This document shows, one piece after another, positions 30,842-45,177 of a stretch of DNA of 64,000 nucleotides. The stretch spans positions 147,946,861 to 148,010,860 of the forward strand of contig NC_133122.1 in NCBI RefSeq assembly GCF_033568475.1. The letters are read 5' to 3'. The position numbers and the translations under genes are program-made. The first letter of the stretch is position 1. Each line of letters opens with the position of its first letter. Source of the DNA: Henckelia pumila. Lineage: Eukaryota; Streptophyta; Magnoliopsida; Lamiales; Gesneriaceae. The notes under the pieces are model-generated. The model saw only the letters and a list, made by a program, of their open reading frames with translations. It was not told the origin of the DNA and searched no databases.

Positions 30842-33503
30842 TCATGAAGGAGATTCTTTCCATTGTAATCTATCAAGTCCATCCACGATGGCCTTGCGAA
30901 ACTGCCCATTGTGAAGAAGAAAAGACGATACATGGCCACCATTCACCCACCTCACTTCAGACCCAGGCCAAGCCTTTTGAAGCTCCAACACAGAGTGCTT
31001 CGGGATGTAGCCATCATCCTGAAATAGAAAAAAAAGCGAAGGAAAAAAATCCCATGAAAAGTGAAACTTCTACTGAAAGCAAAGTTATGACAAACGATGA
31101 TACATTTCTGATTCCGAGTTTCATTGGTAACATGATCGGTAGCGATGACTTGATACACTTATGGTTGAACTATGGAACGGAGCAGAGATGACAAGAATGA
31201 TCCGGGACTAATATCAAATTACATTAACAGCCTAGGAACTGTCTCAGTAAATTGTCAGGTTTTAAATCATAAAGACTAAACAAACCTCATCACACATGAA
31301 GTTCAGCTTTACATACTCAAGTTACTTTGATCATGGTCTAAACCTTTCAGGCTACTAATCAAGAAAATCTGGGGTCACATAAATCTTCTTTTCACCAAGT
31401 TTTGATAGGCAAATTGTGACAAAATACTTACGGTAGCAGCAACAAATATGACAGCGTTAGGATTCCTGGGGATAGGAAATCGTGTGACATCCGTCAAAGA
31501 CAACACATTTCGCATGCGCTCTCTAACTTCCTCGATAGTCATGGCAGCCTTCTGCAAGGTAAGATCTTCCCTAAGTGCTTCCCAAGCAGTAGCATGCTTT
31601 AGTACCCCCTCACAAAATGCCACAGCAGCGGAATGTGGAGAAAGAAAGGGTAGTGTAGCAATAGGTGTGGGATACAGGGATCCAACCATGGCAGCATGTA
31701 CTCCTCCTGCATTAACACACTACTGTATAAAATACTTTTTATGATCTATGAACACCATAAAAAATATTATTCTAAGTGCTGGGGTTTAGAGTCTAGACGA
31801 TACATTACAAGTCTGCACTTCTTAAAATTTACACGAATCTCTCCCAAGGGTCGGAATCCTAGAGGTTTCAAGTTAATTAAAGCACACTATGAAAAATAAG
31901 TTATACTTACCCATGCTAAGTCCACAAACACCCATTTTCCCAAACCCTGCTTCAGAATCTAACCAATGCAAAAGACTGCGAGCCTCTTCAATAGTCGCTC
32001 TTCCTAGTAAGAGCAGATCACTTACACACAAGAGTTTTGCTCCACACTGAAGCATGGGCCGTCTTTTTCCATAAAAAGGGCTAAAAAACCAAAGCTTGAA
32101 TTAGATTCCAAATTTTGAAGAGAAAATAATCATTCATCAAAACTACCAGTTGAAAAGACTTTGATCCCAACCTCTCGAGCACCATGGTTGCTATGTTTTC
32201 CTTCAGCAATGGTCCGCCCAGACGCAACCTCCGGCTAAATGAATGGTCTCCAGTGCCTTAACATGGAAGAAAGAGAATCAAAAGAAAACAATTCACTTTC
32301 CCATTGTCCGTACTCATAAGGAATCAGGATTGACTGAACATACGGTTCATATATAAGTTAGTGTGCAAAGTATACAAGTATGCATGCCCACATATGGATA
32401 AACAATAAAAATGTACAGAGTACAGAGAGGGAGAATTCTTGGTAAAGTTAGATGATTCATCAAATTGTGAACAGAAAAAAGTTTTTGAAACAGTGCACAA
32501 AACAACTCCAACCACTTTCGACCTTATTGAAGCCTCACCCTAAAAGTTCATGAATCCATTTATAGCTCAATGCGCTTAATCCACGCAAAAATACACAAAC
32601 CTGTAAAGATGCATTATTTAGAAATTTCGACTATTCTGCAAAGAGAAATTGTACAAAGTTTGAAAGAAAAGAAGGTTGGCTTCAAGGCATATTTCTACCA
32701 GAAGGTGGAGCAGTGAAAACATGTCCTACCTAACACCACCATGTGAACAAATACATCCATTTGGAGGATGAACTTCATGGTTGTGGGACTTCAACTCAAA
32801 AACTCAACCAAACCAAATAAGTAACAAAATGTCGAGATGCAAAATATGGACAAAAATGGTGATCCAATCTATCTTCATTAGACAGGCTTAGAAATGCCAA
32901 ACAACGTCGTCGACTGATGTCAAATTAAAGCCTCGAATAAACGAGGATAAGACAGACTAAACTTATGCCTTCACAAAATGAAATCAATCACTCATAACAC
33001 CATACTAGAGAAGTAAAAATAAGCTCAATGGTTACATCATCTTCATATGCTTTGATTAAATCAAACAAAAACAACGCAGATAATTAATTTATGAGAAGGT
33101 ATTGCTACCACAACAGTACCATTCTACCTGCAAGATGAACAACACATGACAACTTCTGCGGTGACACGAACTTTGGCGATAGGAAAGCAACCCTCGCATT
33201 GTGACATTCAGGGGGCAATGCACCGAGAAGCTGCTCGTCACAAGGAGTTCTAAAGAACCCTTCCCTAAGGCAAGCTGTCTTTGATTCCCAAACTGTTTTC
33301 CAAGTTGGTTGGATCAAAGCAGGAGGCCAATTTTGGCCTTCTATTTCAGGAAACAATTGCTTTATCATTCTCTCCAAAAGTTCAAGCTTTGTACCACCCC
33401 ATCCCCGAGAAAAGAATTGAGGACTTATCTTCGTTCTGTGCAACAATGCACCATACACATGGTCCAATAAATAGCAAAGAGTCCCAAGATTTACCGTAAC
33501 CAT
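30842..33503 (-). CDS. Alpha/beta hydrolase, ABHD18/DUF2048 family, five exons
   Basis: Exons on the minus strand: 33128-33503, 32172-32256, 31911-32080, 31432-31706 and 30842-31018, total 1083 nt, 360 residues. All four introns are GT-AG (871, 91, 204 and 413 nt) and phases join without a stop. The start MVTVNLGTL at 33503 is chosen over an in-frame upstream ATG at 33554 because it matches the N-terminus I know for plant members. Key residues of the hydrolase fold are visible: nucleophile elbow CGLSMGG at the exon 3-4 junction, acid in TDDGYIP at the start of exon 5 and histidine in GGHVSSF. The family is conserved across plants and animals; I know no proven substrate for the plant proteins. 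No lesion; a normal single-copy host gene. Confidence 0.92.
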
Positions 33504-34100
33504 TTGTTTTAGAGCAAAAAACTGATGATTGATACGAATATGCTCACAAATCAATGCGAGAGTGGACTATACTTCCAGGATACTAGTATCAGAAAAGAAT
33601 AGCTATGGCTCAAAGTGATCTAATTCTTCGCAGAACATGCCACCATGGAACAATCAAGATTTCCATATGCTTTACCAACAAAGGAAAAACCATAGATCTA
33701 TAAAATCTTGAACAAAAAAAATGCTAGTAAACGAATACGAAATCCAACAAGTCTTCAATTTCATAGAAAATACCAGAATCACAGCTAAACAGAGGGAGAA
33801 AACGATAGCCCACAAAGAGCAAAAGAAATTTTCGATACTAGTACGCCAAATTTGTCAAAATCCGAAAATGTATGGACAATTGGAAAAGCTTTTGTACCAA
33901 ATAATTGGAGAAAATAAAATTTAGGGGATATCCTATCGTGGGAGGTATCAATCAATTCAATCGACGAGGAGAAAGGAGGAGGAGAAGGTTGGGAGAGGGA
34001 GAAGTAGGGCCCATAAGGATAAAGTTTTTGACGTGTAAATGAAATCTATAATTTTAGTTTTATGATAGAATATTGACAATTGATTGATTGGGATTTTTTA
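33504..34100. other. 5' flank of the hydrolase gene
   Basis: Likely contains the 5' UTR and promoter on the minus strand, perhaps with a leader intron. A purine-rich stretch on the plus strand (33960-34010, C/T-rich on the minus strand) is typical of plant 5' UTRs or core promoters. The open frame at 33721-33924 (plus) has no recognisable product. Confidence 0.4.
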
Positions 34101-38084
<3,984 letters not shown>

Positions 38085-39517
38085 TGTTGAATCCGATATT
38101 TTGGTGATAACAAACAACAACTCATTGTATAGGAATGTGCTGCCAACCATTGTATTTCAGGAATCTACTACAACTTCTACCGGAAGCCTGTCAACCGCCT
38201 TTGCTCTCGACCGGCTGAAGTCACAAGCCTATCGACTGGCTATCAAAACCAGCAGAAGATAAATCTATCTACCGGAAGCTTGTCAACCGCCTTTGTCTCT
38301 CGACCGGCTGAAGTCACAAGCCTATCGACTGGCTATCAAAACCAGCAGAAGATAAATCTATCTACCGGAAGCTTGTCAACCGCCTTTGTCTCTCGACCGG
38401 TTGAAGTCACAAGCTTATCGACTGGTTATTCAAACCAGCAGAGGACAAATATCTCTACAGGTAGAATGCCAACTGCCTATCAGGATATCTCAAGACAAGT
38501 ACCTGTGACAAGATGTTCTTTGCAAGATCTTTTATTAAAAGCAGAACCGGCGTGTCAGAAGATATGTTGACTCCTGCAATCGAGACAACAGGTTGCACCA
38601 AAATGGCAAAAAACACAGAATGACTACAGATAAAGCATTCGACCGTTTATTCCAGTTTTGGACCCTGGAAGTTGTCTGCAGTGTACGATCTTCATGCAGA
38701 ATCATCAATGCATTTATGAGCATTAAATGTGCATTCAATGCAGCATCAGAACGTTCAAAATAAAGACGTTGATGATTGACCTATATAAAGGGAAGATTGC
38801 TCAAGAAGTGACAACAACGTCTACAACAAAAAAAAAGAGAGACAAGCATTTCAGAAAAATCTCAATCAACTCAATCACTTGAATAATATCAGAAGTCCTC
38901 ATCTGATATACTTGAGCACACTTACAAGATCACTCATCTGCTGCTCAAATAAACCCTCGCCTACAGTTCACATATCTGATCGTCAAGGATCATCCTAGGG
39001 TTTTCAAGCCTCTCGACCGCTCTGCAGTTTGAGAAGCTCAACTCAACTATACACATTGTTGAAGAGAATTGAAGCTACTCTGAAAGCTTCCACCAGTCTG
39101 ATAAGAACTGAGAATCTTATCTGTGTAAATCTAGGAGTTTCGGATTAGGCATTGGATAAGTCCTAAGTCTGAAGTGGGTGTATTACAAGACGTTGTAATA
39201 ACCAAAGTCTTCTAGTGAATTCCTTCCTAAGTGGAAGAAGGGGAGACGTAGAAGGATTAAGCCTTCGAACTTCCATAAATCGTGCCTTAGTCTTTACTGC
39301 TATTTATCTTACTTTCTGCTCATACATTGCATTATAAACTTTGCATCACTAAAACCTCTGAACTATTTCCGCACTATTTAAGTTGTTCAAATCGTTTTAG
39401 AAGTTGAGAAAACAGATTAAGTGAACTAAACCTCACTTGATCATTTCAAAAGTAGAAGAAGAAAAGTTTCAGAGTGTATTCACCCCCCCCCCTCTACCCT
39501 CTGAACCGATCCCAACA
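38085..39517 (+). repeat. 5' LTR of the SIRE-type element (1433 bp)
   Basis: It starts TGTTGAATCCGATATTTTGG and ends ACCGATCCCAACA. A TATA-like CCTATATAAAGGG lies at about 38781, so the transcript would start near 38810. A C-run near 39483 differs in length from the 3' copy. Contains three tandem units (38178-38455) and five TCGACCG words. Confidence 0.95.
38178..38455 (+). repeat. Three tandem 92-93-bp units in the SIRE LTR
   Basis: Units begin TACCGGAAGC at 38178, 38270 and 38363 and each contains TCTCGACCGG(C/T)TGAAGTCAC and ATCGACTGG. The array lies upstream of the TATA box, a common place for LTR enhancer repeats. It recurs at 48200-48477. Confidence 0.85.
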
Positions 39518-39519
39518 AG

Positions 39520-39531
39520 TGGTATCAGAGC
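39520..39531 (+). other. Primer binding site, initiator tRNA-Met type
   Basis: TGGTATCAGAGC lies two bases after the 5' LTR of the SIRE-type element. Confidence 0.92.
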
Positions 39532-39570
39532 GGGTTCCTTTCTCAACTGCTGATCTGAAGTTTTAAAATC

Positions 39571-41337
39571 ATGACTTCTTTCAACAGAATTCCTATGTTT
39601 TCTAAAGAAGAGTATGATGATTGGAAAATTCGCATGCAGGCACATCTTGCAGCACAGGATGATGACATGCTATATGTCATAACAGACGGTCCTATCAAAA
39701 TTATGAAGGTCAACCCAGCTCTAGCCGATGGTGCAGGACAAATGATTGAGAAACCAAGAGCTGAGTGGACCACTGAGGACAAAAAGAAGGCTAATCTTGA
39801 CAATGTGGCCCGGGACATCCTATACAAAACACTGGATAAGAATATGTTCAGCAAAATCAAGTCATGTTCCACAGCAAAGGAGATTTGGGAGAAGCTCACT
39901 CAGCTATGTGAAGGGAATGACCAGACAAAGGAAAACAAGCTCACTTTGGCCATTCAAAAATATGACAACGCCAAAATGAAGCCAGGAGAAACCATGGCTG
40001 AATTTGATGAACGGTTCAGTAGTATCATCTGTGATCTTATTGCTTTAGGTAAAACTTATACTAACCGTGAAATTGCTGTGAAGGTTATGAGAGCTTTACC
40101 CAAAGAATGGGAGATCAAGACAGTGGCCATGAGAGAGTCAAAAGACTTAAGCAAGGTTGAACTGCATGATCTCTTTGCAGATCTCAAAGCCTACGAGTTC
40201 GAGCTCAACATGAGAACAGAAGATGAACCATCTACTTCTCAACCAACCAAGGCCTTAACCTCAACCGTGACATGTCCACCGGTCGAGGAAGCTCCAAAGA
40301 GATCAGCTGAGCAAATCAGCAATGAAGCCATGACACTCTTTGTCAAGAAATTTGGTAGATTTATGCGTAAAAACAATTCTAAATTTAAAAATTATCATAA
40401 ATCGGACCATACAAAGGATGGTCCTACTTGTTTTAAGTGTGGCAAGTCAGGCCACTTCATTGCAGACTGCACCAAGCCTAAGAACAATGATCAAAAGCAA
40501 TTCTCCGAAAGAAGAAGGGGTAAGGAGGATAAAAGGACGTTTAGAAAAGGAAGAGACCAAAGGGTTCTAGTAGCAGACGAAAGCAAAAGCAAATGGGCTG
40601 AGTCTGACTCTGACAACTCCAATACCGGAAGCTCTTCAGATGACAGCGATGATGAAAAAGTGGAATGCCTTATGGCCGATATCGAAGAAGAAGCTGAGGA
40701 GGTATTTGACTTTGGCTCACCTGAATTTACTCACAGTGATTTAGTTACCGCTTTACACGAAATGGCTAATGAATACAAAGCATTATCCAAGGAGTTCGAG
40801 GAAGTAAAGGCAGAAAGAGCTGACCTAAAAGATAAGTCAAGCAAATCAAGCTGCATGCAGCAAAAAGAGCTTGATGGTCTTAAGGTCAAGCTAAGTCTGC
40901 TGGCTACTGAGAACGACACCTTGAAAAGAGTATTCCAAGCTACCTTGATTGAGAATAAAAAACTACTTGAAACCATTAAGGCTTGGAATAAATCTTCTGT
41001 AACCATTGACAAGATTCAAGAAATCCAAAGACCGGTACATGATAAAACCGGTCTAGGGTTTGGAACAAATGAACAGTCTATGGAATCCTGTATTCAGTCA
41101 AGCCTGGACAAAGGCAATCTTAACAAAATAAGATTTGTCAGGTCCAGCACGATATATGAACACGATAAGTGCAGCTTTGACAAAAATCAGAAAGTATCTA
41201 ACGAACGAAGCTCTAAGCATAGAGGGCTGGGATATGTGGATCCCCAGACCTCTAATCAAAGAGGAACTTGGATCAAACCAAAACCTAATGAAAGAAGAAA
41301 GGGAAACCAATCTAATTTCAAAAAGGCCATGGAATGA
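39571..41337 (+). CDS. gag: Gag of the SIRE-type element
   Basis: The 588-residue frame starts MTSFNRIPMFSKEEYDDW. It has the copia Gag core with DUF4219/UBN2-like features (WKIRMQAHL, IWEKLTQLCEG, ALPKEWE, to about residue 215), a CCHC knuckle CFKCGKSGHFIADC near residue 290, an acidic stretch (SDSDNSNTGSSSDDSDDEKVE) and a predicted coiled coil from about residue 385 (VTALHEMANEYKALSKEF). It stops at 41335-41337. The frame that follows directly, ESNYSKKRWSKEK in frame 2, looks like the natural continuation, so a one-base change near 41310-41335 or a frameshift separates it from the gag-pol linker. Confidence 0.9.
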   Translation: MTSFNRIPMFSKEEYDDWKIRMQAHLAAQDDDMLYVITDGPIKIMKVNPALADGAGQMIEKPRAEWTTEDKKKANLDNVARDILYKTLDKNMFSKIKSCSTAKEIWEKLTQLCEGNDQTKENKLTLAIQKYDNAKMKPGETMAEFDERFSSIICDLIALGKTYTNREIAVKVMRALPKEWEIKTVAMRESKDLSKVELHDLFADLKAYEFELNMRTEDEPSTSQPTKALTSTVTCPPVEEAPKRSAEQISNEAMTLFVKKFGRFMRKNNSKFKNYHKSDHTKDGPTCFKCGKSGHFIADCTKPKNNDQKQFSERRRGKEDKRTFRKGRDQRVLVADESKSKWAESDSDNSNTGSSSDDSDDEKVECLMADIEEEAEEVFDFGSPEFTHSDLVTALHEMANEYKALSKEFEEVKAERADLKDKSSKSSCMQQKELDGLKVKLSLLATENDTLKRVFQATLIENKKLLETIKAWNKSSVTIDKIQEIQRPVHDKTGLGFGTNEQSMESCIQSSLDKGNLNKIRFVRSSTIYEHDKCSFDKNQKVSNERSSKHRGLGYVDPQTSNQRGTWIKPKPNERRKGNQSNFKKAME

Positions 41338-42412
41338 GTCTAACTACTCTAAGAAAAGATGGTCAAAGGAGAAGCCTTACCAGTACTTTAATTGCAGGCC
41401 AGTTCAAAAGAGGTACAGGCTAACTGATGAAAATCAAAAAGGCAAGCAGCACACAGCAACCTCACAAGCACACACATTTACTGCCTATCGACCGCACAGA
41501 TTTCTGGACACACACACGGGCAAACCTGTAAGGGTGTTCCAGGTGTGGGTCCCGAAAGGGCTAATCCGACCTGGACCCTACTAGATATGGGTACCAAAAG
41601 TTCTTCACTCTTTGCAGGTACTAAAAGTCCAAACGGGCGAGAAAACCGCTTCTATCAAGGACACTACCTGGTATTTAGATAGCGGTTGCTCACGACACAT
41701 GACAGGGAATCCAGAACTTCTAACAGAAGTGGTGTTGTGCAAAGGACCAAAGATCAGCTTTGGAGACAACTCCAAAGGTAAAACCGTGGGTAAGGGTAAG
41801 ATTATCCATGGTAACATCATTATTAAAGATGTGTTACTTGTTGACAAACTATGCTATAATTTGATGAGTATTAGTCAACTATGTGACAATGATCATTCGG
41901 TCGAGTTTCACAAACACACTTGCCTCATAAAAAATGACAAAGGTGAGACTCTTATGACCGGTTTACGAGACCTAAACACCTACAAGGTAAACTGGTCTTG
42001 CTCACATATTTCTTCACCTACTTGTCTTACTGCTCATCATGATAAACATTGGTTGTGGCATAAGCGGTTAAATCATCTAAATTTTAAGTCCATTTTTAAC
42101 TTGAGGAAGCATGATTTGGTTTCTGGTCTGCCCGAAGGAGATTTTATAAAAGACAAAGTTTGTCCTACTTGTCAACTAGGAAAGCAGGTGAGAGCAACCT
42201 TTAAAAATAAAGGGTGTATGTCTTCTTCCAAATGTTTAGACTTACTTCACATGGACCTATTTGGTCCTATACCAGTAAGAAGCATAGGGGGAATGAGATA
42301 TGCTCTTGTTGTTATTGATGACTTTTCTCGATTTACTTGGGTCATCTTTCTCTTTTCAAAAGATCAAACCGCACCTCACCTGATTAAGCTTTTTAAACGC
42401 TTCGCAAAATGA
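41338..42412 (+). pseudogene. pol: SIRE pol, first part: linker, protease, integrase N-terminus
   Basis: In frame 2 the linker runs to an in-frame TAG at 41582-41584. The frame then continues through protease (YLDSGCSRHMTG near 41675), GAG-pre-integrase and zinc finger (HWLWHKRLNHL, then CPTCQLGKQ) and the first two integrase aspartates (HMDLFGP, VIDDFSRFTW). It ends at a TGA at 42410 caused by a frame change in an A-run (CGCAAAATGA), after which frame 3 carries on as [10 protein letters not shown]. The TAG could be a readthrough site, since stop-codon readthrough is known in this lineage, although there it is reported between pol and the envelope-like ORF. Confidence 0.85.
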
Positions 42413-42422
42413 ACAATCTACT

Positions 42423-44813
42423 GTGATAGATAGAATCAGGAGTGATAAAGGGACTGAATTTTTAAACACCACTCTTACGACTTATCTAGATGATCAGGGA
42501 ATCAAGCATGAGTTGTCAGCTGCTAGATCCCCACAGCAAAATGGGGTGGCTGAAAGAAGGAACCGTACTTTAAAAGAAGCAGCCAGAACTATGATTGCCG
42601 ATTCAAATGTTTCTCAAAGGTTTTGGGCAGAAGCAGTTAACACAGCTTGCTATACTCAAAACAGATCTATGATTAATAAACGATTTAACAAAACTCCATA
42701 TGAGATCTGGAATGGCACAAAACCTGATATTTCATACTTCAAAATTTTTGGGTGCAAATGCTTTATCCACAACAATGGCAAAAACCATTTGACAGCCTTC
42801 GATGCCAAAGCAGACGAAGGAACTTTTATTGGTTACTCAGCCGTTAGCGGAGCTTATCGAGTGTTCAATCAAAGATCACTAACGGTCGAGGAAACCATTC
42901 ATGTTGTTTTTGATGAATCTACTCTTTGTACAGAACAAACTCAAGGGAGCATAAATGATCTGAGTCATAGACTGGAAAACACAAATCTACAGGAAGAGAG
43001 TGACAGTGATCTATATCCTCCAAAGAAGGATGATCCAGTTCCCTCTACCGGGTGTGATCAAACAAGGCCAGAAGTGGATCCACCGGTTGATAACAATCCT
43101 CCAGCCAATGATGATCCAGTAAACGAGGACGTTCATCAACCAATTGATGACAACCCTTTAGGGAATTATTTTAGGTGGAACAAAGATCATCCACCTGGGT
43201 TGGTCATAGGTGACCCTTCTGCTCCTCGAAAAACACGTGGTCAAATGATTAATGAATTCTTGCATGCAGCTTTCATATCTCAGGTAGAGCCCAAGAAAAT
43301 AGATGAAGCTCTATCAGATGTCAGCTGGATTGAAGCTATGCAAGAAGAGTTGAATCAATTCACCCGCAACAATGTTTGGCATCTAGTTCCTCGACCGAAA
43401 AATCAAAATGTGATTGGAACTAGATGGGTGTTTCGTAACAAGCTCGATGAACATGGCACTGTTGTGCGTAACAAAGCTCGACTTGTTGCTCAAGGATTCA
43501 GACAAGAAGAAGGCATAGACTTTGAGGAATCCTTCGCGCCAGTTGCAAGACTAGAAGCAATCCGCATCTTTCTTGCTTATGCAGCCTTCAAGAATTTTAA
43601 AGTCTATCAAATGGATGTGAAGTCTGCATTCCTCAATGGTCTACTTCAAGAAGAGGTGTACGTTGAACAACCACCAGGTTTTGTCAATCCTACTCATCCT
43701 CAATATATCTATAAACTTGACAAAGCTCTCTATGGATTAAAACAAGCACCGCGTGCTTGGTATGACACATTACTAAAATTTTTACTAGAACATGATTTCC
43801 AAATTGGAACGGTCGATAAGACCCTGTTTAAATTTGTAAAAGATGATCATGTGTTACTAGTACAAATTTATGTTGATGACATTATATTTGGGTCAACTAA
43901 CCCCAAGTTGTGCTCAAAGTTCTCTAAACTGATGAAGGAGAAGTTTGAAATGAGCATGATGGGCGAGCTAAAATTCTTTCTTGGACTTCAAGTGAAGCAA
44001 CTTGAAACTGGAATATTCATCAATCAGTCCAAGTATGCCAAGGAATTGGTAAAGAAGTTTGGAATGGAACAATGCTCAACTGTATCTACCCCCATGAGTA
44101 CATCAATTAAGCTTGATAAAGATGAAGGGGGAATTCCGGTCGAGGTAACCATGTATCGAGGCCTTATTGGTTCACTGCTTTATTTGACTGCCAGTCGACC
44201 GGATATCATGTATTCAGTTTGTTTATGCGCTAGATTTCAAGCAGCACCTAAGCAATCTCATTTCATTGCCGCCAAACGAATAATTAAATATATTAAAGGA
44301 ACTACTAATGTGGGTCTTTGGTATCCCAAAGATTCAAATCTTAATCTTATTGGCTATTCAGATGCAGATTATGCAGGTTGTAGAATTGATCGCAAAAGTA
44401 CAAGTGGCACATGTCAATTCCTTGGAGATAGACTAATTTCGTGGTCAAGTAAGAAGCAGACATCAATTGCTACCTCGACCGCCGAAGCAGAATACCTTGC
44501 TGCTGGCAGCTGTTGTGCTCAAATACTCTGGATTCAACAGCAGCTTAATGATTATGGGATTCGGTCGAGTGAAGCTCCAATCTACTGTGACAATACAAGT
44601 GCCATAGCCATCACTCACAATCCAGTGATGCACTCTAGGACAAAGCACATTGATGTCAGGCATCACTTTATCCGAGATCATGTCTTAAAGAAGGAAATCA
44701 GGCTGGAATACATCTCTACCGATCAGCAAGCAGCAGACATATTCACCAAGCCTCTACCGGACGCTAAGTTTTCATATTTTCGAAATATTCTTGGCTTAGT
44801 AGATTTAAATTAG
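42423..44813 (+). CDS. pol: SIRE pol, second part: integrase core, reverse transcriptase, RNase H
   Basis: This 796-residue frame carries the third integrase aspartate (RSDKGTEF) and glutamate ([12 protein letters not shown]), then reverse transcriptase ([29 protein letters not shown]) and RNase H ([33 protein letters not shown]), ending [19 protein letters not shown]. All catalytic residues I checked are present. The apparent ATG at 42423 is not a start; the frame is the continuation of the preceding part after a one-step frame change. Several codons form CGGTCGA/TCGACCG words (43391, 43810, 44137, 44195, 44475, 44562). Confidence 0.92.
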   Translation: MIDRIRSDKGTEFLNTTLTTYLDDQGIKHELSAARSPQQNGVAERRNRTLKEAARTMIADSNVSQRFWAEAVNTACYTQNRSMINKRFNKTPYEIWNGTKPDISYFKIFGCKCFIHNNGKNHLTAFDAKADEGTFIGYSAVSGAYRVFNQRSLTVEETIHVVFDESTLCTEQTQGSINDLSHRLENTNLQEESDSDLYPPKKDDPVPSTGCDQTRPEVDPPVDNNPPANDDPVNEDVHQPIDDNPLGNYFRWNKDHPPGLVIGDPSAPRKTRGQMINEFLHAAFISQVEPKKIDEALSDVSWIEAMQEELNQFTRNNVWHLVPRPKNQNVIGTRWVFRNKLDEHGTVVRNKARLVAQGFRQEEGIDFEESFAPVARLEAIRIFLAYAAFKNFKVYQMDVKSAFLNGLLQEEVYVEQPPGFVNPTHPQYIYKLDKALYGLKQAPRAWYDTLLKFLLEHDFQIGTVDKTLFKFVKDDHVLLVQIYVDDIIFGSTNPKLCSKFSKLMKEKFEMSMMGELKFFLGLQVKQLETGIFINQSKYAKELVKKFGMEQCSTVSTPMSTSIKLDKDEGGIPVEVTMYRGLIGSLLYLTASRPDIMYSVCLCARFQAAPKQSHFIAAKRIIKYIKGTTNVGLWYPKDSNLNLIGYSDADYAGCRIDRKSTSGTCQFLGDRLISWSSKKQTSIATSTAEAEYLAAGSCCAQILWIQQQLNDYGIRSSEAPIYCDNTSAIAITHNPVMHSRTKHIDVRHHFIRDHVLKKEIRLEYISTDQQAADIFTKPLPDAKFSYFRNILGLVDLN

Positions 44814-45017
44814 TATGCATGTGTTTAGGGGGAATGATTGTCAATATGACATTAATAGATTAGCTGTTACGTTGCCATAAATATTGGCATATCATCCGCC
44901 TTTAACTAGTCTCTGACAGGCTTCGTACTAGCAGCTTGGTGCTTTGAACCAAATGACATTAATTGGGCGCCTTGATTATGCTCTTCAAAACTTTTTGAAA
45001 TTCAAAAATACTTTTCA

Positions 45018-45053
45018 TGACGTCACCCTATGGCCCATAGGTTCCTATATATA
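45018..45053 (+). promoter_or_regulatory. Compact promoter upstream of the third SIRE ORF
   Basis: The palindrome TGACGTCA (45018-45025, a bZIP core) is followed 20 bp later by TATATATA (45046-45053) and a 120-nt CT-rich leader before the ATG at 45178. Retroviral-type third ORFs normally rely on splicing, so a dedicated promoter is unusual. Function is inferred from spacing and motif quality. Confidence 0.5.
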
Positions 45054-45177
45054 CTTCTTTACATTCGTATATCAATCTTTCACCTTTGCTAAAAGCTTTC
45101 ATATTGTATTAAACGCATCATCGAATTATTCTCTAGATTTTGCTTACTCTCTGCTCGAGTTCTTATCTACAGCTATC

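Noticed and set aside
44944..45177. Extension of the third SIRE ORF to an upstream ATG, giving a hydrophobic N-terminus that looks like a membrane segment
   Set aside because: It overlaps the TATA box and CT-rich leader, and the related ORF at 56321 begins at the point equivalent to 45178. The hydrophobic residues come from AT-rich promoter DNA.
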